64,000 bases of DNA from Gorsachius magnificus (taxonomy: Eukaryota; Chordata; Aves; Pelecaniformes; Ardeidae). The DNA lies in assembly GCA_034008185.1 (NCBI GenBank), contig CM067081.1:3595821-3659820 (forward strand), given 5' to 3'. Below, piece after piece: positions 48,766 through 60,540 of this stretch. Within the stretch, counting starts at the first letter, position 1. Every line of letters starts with the position of its first letter. The position numbers and the translations under genes were made by a program. The notes beneath the pieces are model-generated. The model ran no database searches, was not told where the DNA came from, and worked only from the letters and a program-made list of their open reading frames with translations.

Positions 48766-49170
48766 AGAATCATAGCATCATAGAATAGACTCATAGAATT
48801 GTTTAGGTTGGAAAAGCCCTTTAAGATCATCAAGCCCAACCATTCCCCTAACCCTGCCATCCCATCACTGAACCCTGTCCCTAAGCACCTCGTCTGCCCA
48901 GCTTTTAAATACCTCCAGGGATGGGGACTTGACCCTTTCCCTGGGCAGCCCATTCCAGTGCTTGACAACCCTTTCGGGGAAGGAATTTTTCCTTATGTCT
49001 GATCTAAACCTTCCCTGGTGCAACTTCAGACCATTCCCTCTCGTCCTGTCATCTGTTACCTGGGAGGAGAGACTAACCCCTACCTCACTACACCCTCCTT
49101 TCAGGTAGTTGTAGGGAGCGATAAGGTCTCCCCTCAGTCTCCTTTTTTTTCCAGGATAAACAACCCCAAT
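48766..49170 (-). mobile_element. CR1 3' fragment (group A)
   Basis: Irregular octamers (CATAGCATCATAGAATAG) then GTTTAGGTTGGAAAAG and the antisense C-terminal frame (minus 49239-48865 with [20 protein letters not shown]). It is 5'-truncated after a T8 run replacing the SLEKRRL codons. An A15 tract follows at 49206. Confidence 0.93.
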
Positions 49171-49205
49171 TACTTTCCTTTTGATTGATTTGGGTGTGCT
49201 TATGC

Positions 49206-49220
49206 AAAAAAAAAAAAAAA
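49206..49220. repeat. A15 homopolymer
   Basis: Fifteen A between a CR1 and an LTR. No element tail was recognised. Confidence 0.8.
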
Positions 49221-49304
49221 TCAGCAGGAAGGATTGCATGAGCTGCTGATGGGGTCAGCCCATGATGCTGAAGGAGAAAGGGACATATTCTGATCTGCCA
49301 CTTC

Positions 49305-49309
49305 AGGCA
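49305..49309 (-). repeat. Target-site duplication (AGGCA)
   Basis: Identical to 49901-49905 on the other side of the LTR. Confidence 0.9.
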
Positions 49310-49900
49310 TGTTGTGGTTTAACCCGGCTGGCAACTCAGCACCACACAGCCGCTCGCTCACTCCCCCCCCTCCCTCAGTGGGATGGGGGAGAGAATCGGG
49401 AAGGAGAAAAAGGTTAGAGCCGAGGGCTGAGATAAAGACAGTTTAATAAGAGAAAATAATAATAATAGTAATAATGAGAATGATAACAAAATATACAGAA
49501 TATACAAAACGAATGATGCACAATGCAATTGCTCACCACCCGCCGACCGATGCCCAGCCCGTCCCGAGCAACGATCAGTACCCGAGCAGCGATCACTCCC
49601 GAAGCCATGATCACTCTCCCCGCGACCGACCGACCCACCAACCCCCCCCCGGGCATGATGTTCTATGGTCTGGAATAGCTCTTTGGACAGTTTGGGTCCT
49701 AGCTGTGCTGTACTCCCAGCTTGTTATGCACCTGGCCGAGCAGGAGAAGTTCAAAAAGTCCTTGAACAGTCTGAGCACTACTTGGCAACAACTAAAAACA
49801 TCAGCGTGTTATCAACATTCTTCTAGCACTAAATCCAAAGCACAGCACTATGCTAGCTTCTGTGAAGAAAATTAACTCTATCCCAGCCGAAACCAGGACA
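49310..49900 (-). mobile_element. Solo LTR, ERVL-like endogenous retrovirus
   Basis: 591-bp LTR in minus orientation (plus strand TGTTGTGGTTTAACCC to AAACCAGGACA) with a perfect AGGCA duplication. Against the plus-strand copy at 16866-17419 I count about 12-13 substitutions outside indels (97-98% identity), with three instead of one 18-bp units at 49563-49616. The polyadenylation signal ATTAAA is present as its complement at 49442-49447. No internal retroviral genes adjoin it. Confidence 0.92.
49563..49616 (-). repeat. Three 18-bp tandem units inside LTR
   Basis: Plus-strand units CCCGAGCAACGATCAGTA, CCCGAGCAGCGATCACTC and CCGAAGCCATGATCACTC. The copy at 16866 has one full unit (17148-17165) and the copy at 26130 has two (26394-26431). 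Confidence 0.85.
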
Positions 49901-49905
49901 AGGCA
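49901..49905 (-). repeat. Target-site duplication (AGGCA)
   Basis: Exact match to 49305-49309. Confidence 0.9.
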
Positions 49906-52900
49906 CTCAACTGTTTTTTCAGCCACTTTGGTACCAAAGCCCAAGAAAGCGAGGACAGACTCAGACCTGCTGCCATCTGGCTGGTTCCTCTCCAGCCACA
50001 TGTGATGTCCCTCAAGCTACCTGATGGTAGCTGGGCTGAATGCAGTACATTGTGCTCCAGAGGTTGCAGTGGGTTTGATGTAGAGTTGTAGGTGCAACTC
50101 CTTGGGCAGCAGCATGCCCAGTGCAGCTGAAAATCTTTGGCCCTGCTGCCTGCATATCTGCCAGGATCCTGGAAAGTCAGGCATGCCACCACTAGCCAAG
50201 CATTTCCATCATCACCAACAACTTTCTCAACAACCTTTGCTGCTGAGAGAAAACCAGAAGCCTACAGCTCCTTTATGGACCACTGGGAGATAAGGACACA
50301 ACAGCATTATTCATTGGCTTTGTCTCCTGTCCTCTGACCCCTAAGTACAAGTTTCCCTCAGCTCCACTCCAGCTCCTTGTCTTTTGCCTTCTCTCTGCAA
50401 TGGCAGGAGCAGCCCAGCCCTTGTAGCAGTGATATTTGTACTTGTTAAGAGGTCTGGAGTCAACCAAATTGTGTCCTTTCCCACAAAAAAAAAAAAAAAA
50501 AAGCCTTTGCCAAATGTTTGAAACCAAACAAAATTCAGATCAAGTAAGGATCTCCTATGGCATGTTGCTGGGGACCTCAAGGGATCACCAGATGTTAAAG
50601 GATATCCTCCTCCTATGATGCCAATATCAATGGATAGTTTTAGGTGAAAAGATATAATATCAGTGAAACAAAAAGAAGACAAAGAAAAAAGACTAAACGA
50701 AAGGTGTTCCCACTGGGACAAAGCAGTCTTGCTCAACAAGGGTAACTTCACAGGTGCAATTCACCCACTTCCTCCACTCTTCTTCTCATATGAAAGACAA
50801 AGATTTCCTTATGGGATAAAACAGGGAACAGAGAAATTTCCCACTTGTACAAAATTCAAGCCAACTCTTTCCTGCTCTATGTTCAACCAAAAAGGTCCTG
50901 AACAAAATGGCTCTTCAGCCCTTGTGTCTGCAGCCTCTCTCAGACACTTCTGTGAAGCCCAGATGATGTTCTAACTGATGGAAAAGTCATTTCCAGCCCA
51001 AGAATTGCTCCCATTTGCTGGCCAACTTGCTAACAACCCCTAACTGTGAACTACAGATCTGTCCACAGTTTTCCCAGAAGAAAAACTTCATCAGCAAATT
51101 ACAGCTACAGAATTGCCCCAGTGGAAGGGTTAAACTGAGGGATAGATCCAAGCCAGAATAATGACAGAGCCTCTCTGGCCTCGTTGTTTAAATAAAATTG
51201 CAGGAAAGGAGAGGTTCACAGGGAAGTTAACCCTCATCTCCCCTTCTGCCTGTGAACGCCAGAAGACGTAGCAAGCGGGAACAACAGTTGGGAAGAGGGA
51301 GATCAGTGTCAGAAAGGGGGCAACATTGTTGGATTTGAGGAGAGACCAGAGAAGAAAAACATTGGGTTTACTGGAGGAAGAAGTGGAGCACAGAAAACGG
51401 TGGGAGAGTTGATGGCAGATGAACGCTTGGAGATCACCAAGAGAATGGAAGGGAGCAGGTCAAACAAGGGAGAGTCCAAGGGGCTCAAGATTCCCCTCCC
51501 ATATAAATTGCGGCTAGGGGAGAACACCAACCTCTAGGCAGAAAGGGCATTAAAATACAACAACATGTCTCCTTTCTTGGAATAGACCCCATATCGTTCT
51601 CCTTCACATGCTCGGGATATTAAAGCAGGGAAAGGGACATGTTGGTATGATGCTGGTTGACACATTTTGTATGCTCACAGACCCACACTGGAAGACTGTT
51701 AGAAACCTCAAAAGAGCCTTTTAATTGATGACTCTCAGCAATTTCAACCCTGGAAGCATCTAAATTGCAATAACACCAACAGCTGTCGTGTGATGCCACA
51801 TCATGTTTTCCCTTTGCAACCAGATTCAGATCTAAAGTTGTCCCAACTAGCATCTACCCTGAGTTTCTCGTCAGCACAGTCAAGAAGAAAATTATATTTC
51901 TTCCTCTCTGCAGCAGCTTTGAACGTACTTTTCTCTCATCTCCGCACCAGCCCTGCTTCTTTAGTCTAGACAGCCTCCATTTTTCATGTTTTACTCCCAG
52001 GATATGTTCTTAGATCCCTCTCCAAGTCATGTTTGCTTCAGCCCAGGAAGAGCCAAGTTCCATGCACATTCAGTCAATGCTGCATCAGATGGCAGCAGCA
52101 CAGCCCAATAACTCTCCTTCAGACAGTTTGGCTTTCCTCTGAAGAGGGCTTTCTGCTCGAGCCAAGAGAACTGGAGTGAGGGCAAAGCCTTTCTGCCAGG
52201 CAGCACATGAAGAAAATCCTGTCTAGTCTTTAGCTAGGACCACTGGGACCACACTACAACCTCAGGCTCTCCTTTGTCTCTGTGAATAAGAGAAACCAAG
52301 GAGGAAGAGATTGCTGTGGTAAAACCACATGCCCAGGGAGAACTACAGGCTTGGAAAGATGCTTCTACCAGCACCACGTTACAGATAAAGAAGACTAAGG
52401 TATGCTCAGAGGTGATGGAGATGAGAGGAAAAGAGAAGGCAAAAGGAGAGGTGTGGTTTGACAACATCCCAGAACTGCCACTGAAAGATAGCAGGGACTT
52501 CACCCCTCCAAAAAAAAGAAGCATCCCTTTTTTTGTAAATCAGGCCCTGATAACTCATTCCTGGGGTGAGCTCCCTGAAGGCCAGCAGCTAGATTTCCCA
52601 ATGGCAGGACACCAGCGTGGGAAAAAGTAGCACCGTTGTAAAGCATGAGAAGGTGGTTTGTAAAGTGGATCCCTCTGTGCAATCCAGAGAAATCGACCTC
52701 TGGAACACTTACTGTGGCAAATAGAACAATTTAATAGATTAAGAGCCAAGCACTTACTCCCTTCCAGCAACCTTGATCAGAATTTATTCTACTGCTTCCC
52801 TGAAACTAATCCAGATTTGCACCAAAAATCAGCAAGGCAGACTTTGGCCCTAATCCTTTAAAGGCATTTCCAAACAAATCTAATGATTTATGTGCAGAAC

Positions 52901-55900
52901 ATATTCGCAAACATCACTTTGTCTAAATCAGATTACTTTCTGCCTTGCAAGGAGCTATTGCTGAACGTGAGGGATTTGCTCCCCTTTGTCAACAAATTGC
53001 AGATTTCCAGGGAAAATAATTTTAGACTCAGAGCAAGGAGAAGGATCAAGTTACCCACCCACCGCCCCCAATTAGGAAACGCTCTTGTTATATTTAAGAG
53101 ATTTAAAATGAGATCCACCTGATAAAGAACTCTTTTCTCTAATTCTGCCTTTCCTCCCAAGACCTGAGATCAGAGATGCTCATGAACTGACTGCCAGAAC
53201 AAGGCACCTTCTGATTCTTAGGATGGGTAAGGAAATCAGAAATCTGAACACAGCGAAAAAAAATTTGCAAACTAAACAAAACAAAACAAATCTTCCAAAG
53301 GGACCAAGACCGATGGATGGAGCAGCCCTTTGATTTCATGGTGTTAGGAATCAAAATCTCCCAGTCATGGTTTTGCTTGGTTAGAACTGAAGATGAACAC
53401 AGGAATGAACCCCTCTTTGTGGCTGGGGAAGTCAAACCAAAAAGCAGCTGGTACGTGGATGGCGCAGGATGACAGGAAGAGTCAGCAATGGAGCTTGGAG
53501 ACCCCAGACTCCTGGCTGCCATAAGAAAATATATTTTCCTATAGCAGTGTCCTTGGACAACTACGCTGTATCACAGATGAGGAAGCCCTTCACCAGTACA
53601 GTTGGCATTCATTAAATTCTTTAAATGCTTTGAAATGCCTTAGATACTTCCATATCACTCTCTGACCTTGTTTAACCACACAGTGAACAGGAAGATGGGC
53701 TCCTGTTGACATCTGTGCTTGATCTGGAAGGATATTGCAATAATAATCATCCAGGGTACTGGCCCAAAAAATTATGCTGAGCCAAGCAAATTGGGACTTC
53801 TCCCATCCTGCAGCCATTCAGGCTGAATCAGCCCTAGATTTTCCTGACCGTAGTGTTTTACCATGTGTCATGCGGGGACAGTTGTGCCAACATAGCTGAT
53901 CTGGAGGAACTCTTCCCTGCGTCCCCCCTTTCCCCTTTCCCAGGCTGGATATAAAAGCAAGCCAAATCAAGGAACTTTGGCGCCTCGGAATAAATGGGAA
54001 ATGTTTTCTAAATATGGGAAATAGATGTATCAAAAGGAGGTCAGCTGGGTTAAATATTGTGCATGATGTGACCCTTCAAGTGAGGCTGAGGAAAAGGATG
54101 GGAAATAAGAGCCATTCGTATGGAAGAAAAGTGCTTGCTGCCAGCAAGCCTATGTCAAAGAAGCTCTCTGTTTAAAGGCATGAAGGGGCTGTGCAATTAT
54201 AAGACCCCTGTTCCTGAAGAAGAGAATTTGTCTTAACCAACACCAATAAAATGGGGAGGGTTTTTAGCATGAAAAAAGAGTGGTTTCTCCTGCTTTTTCA
54301 ACACTTCTCTGGAGCTGAGCCATGGTTTGTTGTGCTCGGTTTTCCTCATGAGTGCTTGCTCCTCTCTGCAGGAATATGGTACTTCCTGAGCTCCCGCTGT
54401 TCCCACTGTGTTCTCACAGTCATGTTCTTCTTTCCGTGTTTTTCATACAGGATTATTAAATCACTCGCTCAGGGGCTAGCAATCAATGACAGGGAGGGTC
54501 ACACGTTTGTAGGCTTGAGTCCAGGTTTCCAGCTAATGACTTGAACAGAGGTATAGCAGTCAGGGAAGGTCCCCTGGAGACTGGATGCTGGAACAGCAAT
54601 GGCATTTTCCTGGGAAACCAAAGGTGTGAGATTCAAGTTGAAATCCACTCTGATCAATCCCAGTGAGCAGGCACTTAGCGATGAAGCAAAGCAGCCGAAG
54701 GTGTTACGTTGCCCATCCAAGCATCTCCATATGCTCTTGGCTACATTTTTTCCATAAGGACATATCCATGGAAATTGTATTTGAGAAGGGCATTTGATTG
54801 CACAAGAAAGGTCTGCTGATCTATGGGAAAGGGTGCACCGACCTGAAGGTAGAGACAGAAATAACGGACAAGTGATTAACTGTTGGAATATATGACTTTT
54901 TCTTTTGGAAATTAAAAGTTTCTATTTTCTCTGAAAATATGCTTAGGCCAATTACAGTTGACTGGGCTCAGTTCAGAAGTAAGTGCAGGATATGCTGTCA
55001 CCTAATTAATTCCTCGGAGATGAACGTGTAGGAAACCAGGGTCTCGTTTGCTTTCATTTCCCTGGCGTTTCACATTAAATATCCAGGGAAGTGTCTGATC
55101 TTGCCCACCTGAAGGATGGGAACTGCCAGAGGATGGGGAAAAATCTAGATGGTCATAAATGAAGATGGCCATGAGGAGAAAAAGGGCAGCACCGTCAGTT
55201 CCTTCTTGCAAGTAACACAGGATGCAGCTTTTTTGGGAGAGAAAAGGGCAGGTCAAGTTAAGTTCTGACCATGCCCAGCAGCCACCAGGGTTAAAACTGA
55301 ATATAGCTCCAAGTTCTTCCCACTGCATTTGCAACAACTGGCTCTCTCACATCCCAGGGACGTGGCTACCCTGGGCCAGCACAACTCACAGTCAGTTAGA
55401 GTTTGATTTTGCAAATCCTCCTCTAACCAGAGCTTTCTCGCACAATGAATCCTTTGACCTCACTGGGCTTGATGACGTGCGTCTCGGCAATTTTCGAGGC
55501 CTCAGTCCCTGACCTGCCAAAAGCAAGGGAAAGCAAACGCTCCCCTCAAGGGCATTTCTACGTAGGAAGACCAAGGGACCTTGAATGCTACAAGAAGGCC
55601 ACAATTTTAATGCTGTGAATAAAGTCTCTGTCGGCGGTCAGCAAAGAGCACTCTGACACCTCAGGGCTTTGCTGTCGTCAGTGTAAAACTAACAACTTCG
55701 TCAGGACAGATAGTGTGTATCTGTCCCTTCTTATTTATTTTTTTTTTCCCCTCCAAGTCCCCACTGGGGAGTTTTCATTAAAGCAATGTTAGACCATGGG
55801 TGTTAGCAGCATTTGCAGCGTATAATTAGCTGGCAAGGCTGAAATAAGGTATCCGCTGTAACCTTGGCTGCTGGGCTGCAAGGCGCTGTGAGCAACTTTT

Positions 55901-56360
55901 AAAGGAGATGCTGCATGGGCTGTGGAAAATAATGATTTTTCCCCTGAGAGCCTATGGAAGCTGCTCTTTGCTTGCGTGAGGATTTCTGGAAAATACAGGT
56001 CTTTAATGAGCAGATCCCAGGTAATAAATCAGATTGGGATCTCCCCATGTCATGGGCAGCCTGCCTGTCGTATGACCAATGCTTAAGTAAAGGGAAAACA
56101 AGGGGCTGCCCCTCAGGACATTCCCACTGACCCCTTGGGGAGGGCAGGATCCCAAACTGGAAGCTGAGAAGATTTAAGAACTGATGGCATGGATGTCTCC
56201 AGGCTGTATTCAGGGCCCACATTTTGGAAACTGACTGTTCTTGACAGCCAGGGGTGATTCAGCCCAGACTATCTCAGTCTACCAGCTGGGGTGAAGCTGG
56301 TGCCAGCCATGAACACTTCAAAGGGCATTTTTAGGGTAAATCCACTGGCTTGTATCCATC
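49906..56360. other. Unique sequence, no gene seen
   Basis: About 6.5 kb, the longest repeat-poor stretch of the window. Open frames reach about 136 codons (minus 50341-50751, fed by the A18 tract read as Phe) and show no motifs. A T10 run is at 55738-55747. No exon, RNA gene or repeat family was recognised. Confidence 0.5.
50485..50502. repeat. A18 homopolymer
   Basis: Follows TTGTGTCCTTTCCCAC. No retrocopy or duplication was seen around it. Confidence 0.85.
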
Positions 56361-56431
56361 CCTGCTTGGAGCAGCAGGTTGGACTGGTACCACATGAGAT
56401 CCCTTCCATCCCAAATTCTCCTATGATCCTA
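56361..56431 (+). mobile_element. Old CR1 tail fragment
   Basis: GGTTGGACTGGTACCACATG then GATCCCTTCCATCCC and decayed octamers (ATTCTCCTATGATCCTAT). It keeps the order of a CR1 3' end with many substitutions. Too short to assign a subgroup. Confidence 0.7.
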
Positions 56432-56661
56432 TAAAAGGTGGGATCCTCAAGCTGAATCTCTTTCCTTCACACAGACAGTCGGTAGGAGCTAGGCATCTCC
56501 TGAAGACACTGGGAAGGGAAGGGGATTGGTGTCACCCGCTGTCAGCCCTATAAGGCAAGGCGGAAAACCTGAGTGAGTGCTTATTGCTGCTGCTGGCTAC
56601 AGAAAGAGCATGAGATGACAGCTCTTCATGGCTTTGAAGGGAGTTTGGGTCCTGTACTGCA

Positions 56662-57539
56662 CATCTGCACATGACACCAAGTTGGGTGGGAGTGTTGATC
56701 TGCTTGAGGGTAGGGAGGTTCTACAGAGCGATCTGGATAGGCTGGACCCATGGGCCAAGGCAAACTGTATGAGGTTAAACAGGGCCAAGTGCCAAGTCCT
56801 GCACTTGGGTCACAACAACCCCACGCAACGCTACAGGCTTTGGAAGAGAGGCTGGAAAGCTGCCTGGAAGAAAAGGACCTGGGGGTGTTGGTCGACAGGC
56901 GGCTGAATATGAGCCAGCAGGGTGCCCAGGTGGCCAAGAGGGCCAGCGGCATCCTGGCTTGTATCAGGAGTGGTGTGGCCAGCAGGAGCAGGGCAGGGAC
57001 CGTGCCCCTGTGCTGGGCACTGGGGAGGCCGCCCCTCGACTGCTGGGGTCAGGGTTGGGCCCCTCCCTCCCCGAAGGACCGGAGGGGTGGAGCGTGTCCA
57101 GGAAGGGCAGCGGAGCTGGGGAGGGGTCTGGAGCCCCAGGCTGCTGGGGAGCGGCTGGGGGAGCTGGGGGGGTTCAGCCTGGAGCAGAGGAGGCTGAGGG
57201 GAGCCCTCATCGCTGCCTACAACTGCCTGAGGGGGGGGGAGCCGGGGGGGTCGGGCTCTGCTCCCAGGGAATGGGCGATGGGACGAGGGGCACCGGCCTC
57301 AAGTTGTGCCAGGGCAGGGTGAGGTTGGCCCTGGGGAACAATTCCTTCCCCAAAGGGCTGTCAGGCACTGGAAGGGGCTGCCCAGGGAAGGGGTCGAGTC
57401 CCCAGCCCTGGGGGGGATTTAACAGCCAGGCAGATGAGGTGCTTAGGGCCAGGGTTTGGGGGTGGGATGGCAGGGTTAGGGGAATGGTTGGGCTTGATGA
57501 GCTTAAAGGTCTTTTCCAACCTAAATGATTCTATGATTC
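56662..57539 (+). mobile_element. CR1 5'-truncated copy (group A, GC-rich)
   Basis: 878 bp from just after the FADD codons (GACACCAAGTTGGGTGGG) to two octamers at 57539. ORF2 is recognisable in pieces: [20 protein letters not shown], then [19 protein letters not shown] in another frame, then LKLCQGRVRLALGNNSFPKG, so at least two frameshifts separate them. G-runs at about 57230-57250 replace the codons that sister copies use for [10 protein letters not shown]. Closest relatives by eye are 346-796 and 31673-32588. Confidence 0.94.
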
Positions 57540-58756
57540 CTTCTGCATTGTACAGATCTGAGGGCAAATTCCTTTTGCGCTCCTCAGGCTGCTGAGTCTC
57601 TAGGCATCAGCTCCAGCAGGATGAGGATTTGTGTGGACACCTTCTGATGTTGCATTTAAGTCCACTTTAGGTGCATCTTGGCTTAAGTACCTTCAAAACA
57701 GGATGCAATTATTTTGCAAAAGGTTCACTCTGATGTGCCTCATTTCCCTACACAAAACAGAAGCAGTTTACACCAAAGGATATTCTGTAGGTTCACAAGT
57801 TCATTGCTGGCAGTTGAAGAGCTCTCAGTATGTGGCATCACTAATTGCAAATGCACTATTCATCTTGAAATTGAAGCCTGGTCTGAATTTTCCCTTCGGT
57901 TTCCAAAGGAGAGGAACACAGTTCGAACTCCAGTGATAACGCTTTCGGTGAAGTCTCCTGACGCAGCAGCTGATGGTTAAACAAGCAGGACTTCGCAGTG
58001 TGCTCAGACTACTTGGAGCTCTGCAGCATTGAGCAAAATGCTGTATTTACAACTGCTATCTTGCCACCTTAACCTTTGCAATACGAACATTTGACATTCA
58101 GGCATGTGTCATTGACCTGGCAATTTATTAGCTTGTAGTCAGTAGAAAGTAATGGGTGTTTCTCAGCAAAGGGAAACAGCTGCTGTGCGTGCCAAGCAGA
58201 TGATAAAACTGAATTTTGCAGTTAGCTTGAAGATAGCTCCTTTTATTATCAAACAAACCCTGCTTCTTTACCTCTTCCCAGGTGAGGAGGGAGGTGTTGC
58301 TCAGTGTGACTAACATGAACCGACCTTTAATGGGCTCAGATTTCTCCAAGAGTCATGCAAACTCTTGAACAGGACACTGCTTTTCAAATAAAACTTTTAT
58401 TTCATTAGTTTCATGAACAAATTGAATGGGCCTCTTCAGTGAGAGCACGTGTGCCCCAAGCCAGGTCACCTAACCTGGATGCTGGTAGGGGATGCTTCTC
58501 CCAGTAAGCCCCAGTGCCCCATAGCTCATGTTTTAAAGCCTCCCTCTTTGCTCTTTTCACCCAGAGCAGGACACTTTGGAGAATTTTCATCTAAATCCCA
58601 CTTGCCCTCTTGGCATTTGGGGTCACAAGAGCAAGGGCTGAAGCTTGACAAAGGCTAACCCCCATTTTATGAACACAGTTTGAGGCAAAGTGCATGAAAC
58701 ACCAGCTGAACCAAAACACGTTTGCAATAGAAGCAGTGTCTTACTACCTGCCTGAT
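57540..58756. other. Unique sequence, no gene seen
   Basis: About 1.2 kb between two plus-strand CR1 copies. No gene or repeat recognised. Frames of 69-101 codons have no features. Confidence 0.45.
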
Positions 58757-59169
58757 TTGGGGATGGTCAGCCTGGAGAAGAGAAGGCTGCAGGCAGAGCT
58801 GAGTGCGGCCATTCAGGGCTTAAAGGGGGCCCAGAGGAAAGGTGGGGAAAATCTTTCTAGTAGGGCCAGCTGTGACAGGACAAGGGGTGATGGTTTTAAA
58901 CTAAACCAGGGTAGGTTTAGACTGGATCTAAGGAAGAAATTCTTTACAATGAGGGTGGTAAAACACTGGAACAGGTTGCCCAGAGAGGTGGTGGAGGCCC
59001 CATCCCTGGAAACATTCAAGGCCAGGTTGGATGGGGCTGTGAGCAACCTGATCTGGTTAAAGGTGTCCCTGCTCCCTGCAGGGGGGTTGGACTGGATGGC
59101 CTCTAGGGGTCCCTTCCAACCCCAAACATTCTATGATTCTATGATTCTATGATTCCATGACTCTATGAT
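58757..59169 (+). mobile_element. CR1 3' fragment (group B)
   Basis: 5'-truncated within the LGMVSLEKRRLQAELSAAIQ frame. The 152-codon frame 58694-59152 stays open to the octamers and ends [11 protein letters not shown] inside them. Five octamer-like units (two decayed) follow. Its [13 protein letters not shown] variant is shared with 62595-63393 and differs from the [11 protein letters not shown] variant at 17950 and 47688. Confidence 0.95.
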
Positions 59170-59378
59170 ATAGCTGGAGAAATTCAGCGAGATGTTGGAT
59201 GCACCAGCTTCTCTAGGGCTAAAGTGAGAGCAGCAAACTTTGGGAACAAGTATCTTGCATTTAATTAAGCTTGTACCAGTTAGACCACCTCATCCCTGTA
59301 GGGCAGAGGTGATGCTAATGAAGGGGAAAAGGTGCTTATTGCCAAGAGATAGGGAGAGAAAATTATTTGTGGAGAGGA

Positions 59379-60540
59379 TCATAGAATCATAGAATCATAG
59401 AATCATAGAATCACCTCGGTTGGAAAAGACCTTTAAGATCATCGAGTCCAACCGTTAACCTAGCACTGCCATCCCACCACTAAACCATGTCCCTAAGCAC
59501 CTCTTTGATCCTTCTTTTAAATCCCTCCAGGGATGAGGACTCCACCACCTCCCTGGGCAGCCCATTCCAGAGCCTGACAACCCTCTCGGGGAAGAAGTTT
59601 TTCCTAATGTCCAGCCTAAACCTGCCCTGGCGCAGCTTCAAGCCATTCCCCCTCGTCCTATCATCTGTTACCAGGGAGAAGAGGCCGACCCCCACCTCGC
59701 TACAGCCTCCTCTCAGGCAGTTGTAGAGGGCAATCAGGTCTCCCCTCAGCCTCCTCTGCTCCAGACTGAACCCCCCCAGTTCCCTCAGCCGCTCCTCGTA
59801 TGACTTGTGCTCCAGACCCCTCACCAGCTTGGTTGCTCTCCTCTGGACCTGTTCCAGCAAGGCAACATCTTGGAGTGAGGGGCCCAAAACTGAACACAGT
59901 ATTCGAGGTGCGGCCTCACCAGCACCGAGTACAGGGGCACGATCACTGCCCTGCTCCTGCTGGCCACACCATTCCTGATACAGGCCAGGATGCCATTGGC
60001 CTTCTTGGCCACCTGGGCACCCTGCTGGCTCATATTCAGCCGGCTGTCAATCAGTACCCCCAGGTCTTTTTCCACCAGACAGCTTTCCAGCCACTCTTCC
60101 CCAAGCCTGTAGCGCTGCATGGGGTTGTTGTGACAAAAGTGCAGGACCTGGCACTTGGCCTTGTTGAACCTCATACAATTGGCCTCGGCCCATCGATCCA
60201 GCCTGTCCAGGTCCCTCTGCAGAGCCCTCCTCCCCTCCAGCAGATCAACACTCCCACCCAGTTTGGTGTCATCTGCAAATTGACTGAGGGCACACTCAAT
60301 CCCCTCGTCCAGGTCATTGATAAAGATATTAAACAAGAGCGGCCCTAGAACTGAGCCCTGGGGGACACCGCTTGTGACTGGCCGCCAACTGGATTTAGCT
60401 CCATTCACCACGACTCTCTGGGCTCGGCCATGCAGCCAGTTTTTAACCCAGCGAAGAGTACATCCATCTAGGCCATGAACTGCCAGCTTCTCCACGAGAA
60501 TGCTATGGGAGACTGTGTTGAAGGCTTTGCTGAAATCAAA
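59379..60540 (-). mobile_element. CR1 copy, longest in window (group A)
   Basis: 1162 bp with four perfect octamers at the left edge and a 5' truncation at TTTGCTGAAATCAA (60540). It reaches further upstream than any other copy, into the RT palm. Tail-to-tail with 58757-59169 across about 210 bp. Its ORF2 remnant is annotated separately. Confidence 0.95.
59480..60495 (-). pseudogene. CR1 ORF2 reverse-transcriptase remnant
   Basis: Two open pieces of one former frame. The first (60495-59821, 224 codons) carries the RT motif [20 protein letters not shown] at residues 42-61 and the catalytic FADD box at residues 73-76 (about 60279-60268), then [14 protein letters not shown] and [19 protein letters not shown] deletion of a few bases near 59875 (after QFWAPHSK) shifts the frame. 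The second piece (59887-59480, 135 codons) continues [19 protein letters not shown] to [20 protein letters not shown]. Endonuclease and N-terminal RT are absent. The catalytic Asp pair is intact, but the protein is far from complete. Confidence 0.92.

Noticed and set aside
52381..52430. Possible minus-strand MIR (TTACAGATAAAGAAGACTAA)
   Set aside because: A single short block without the rest of the MIR order. Chance match likely.
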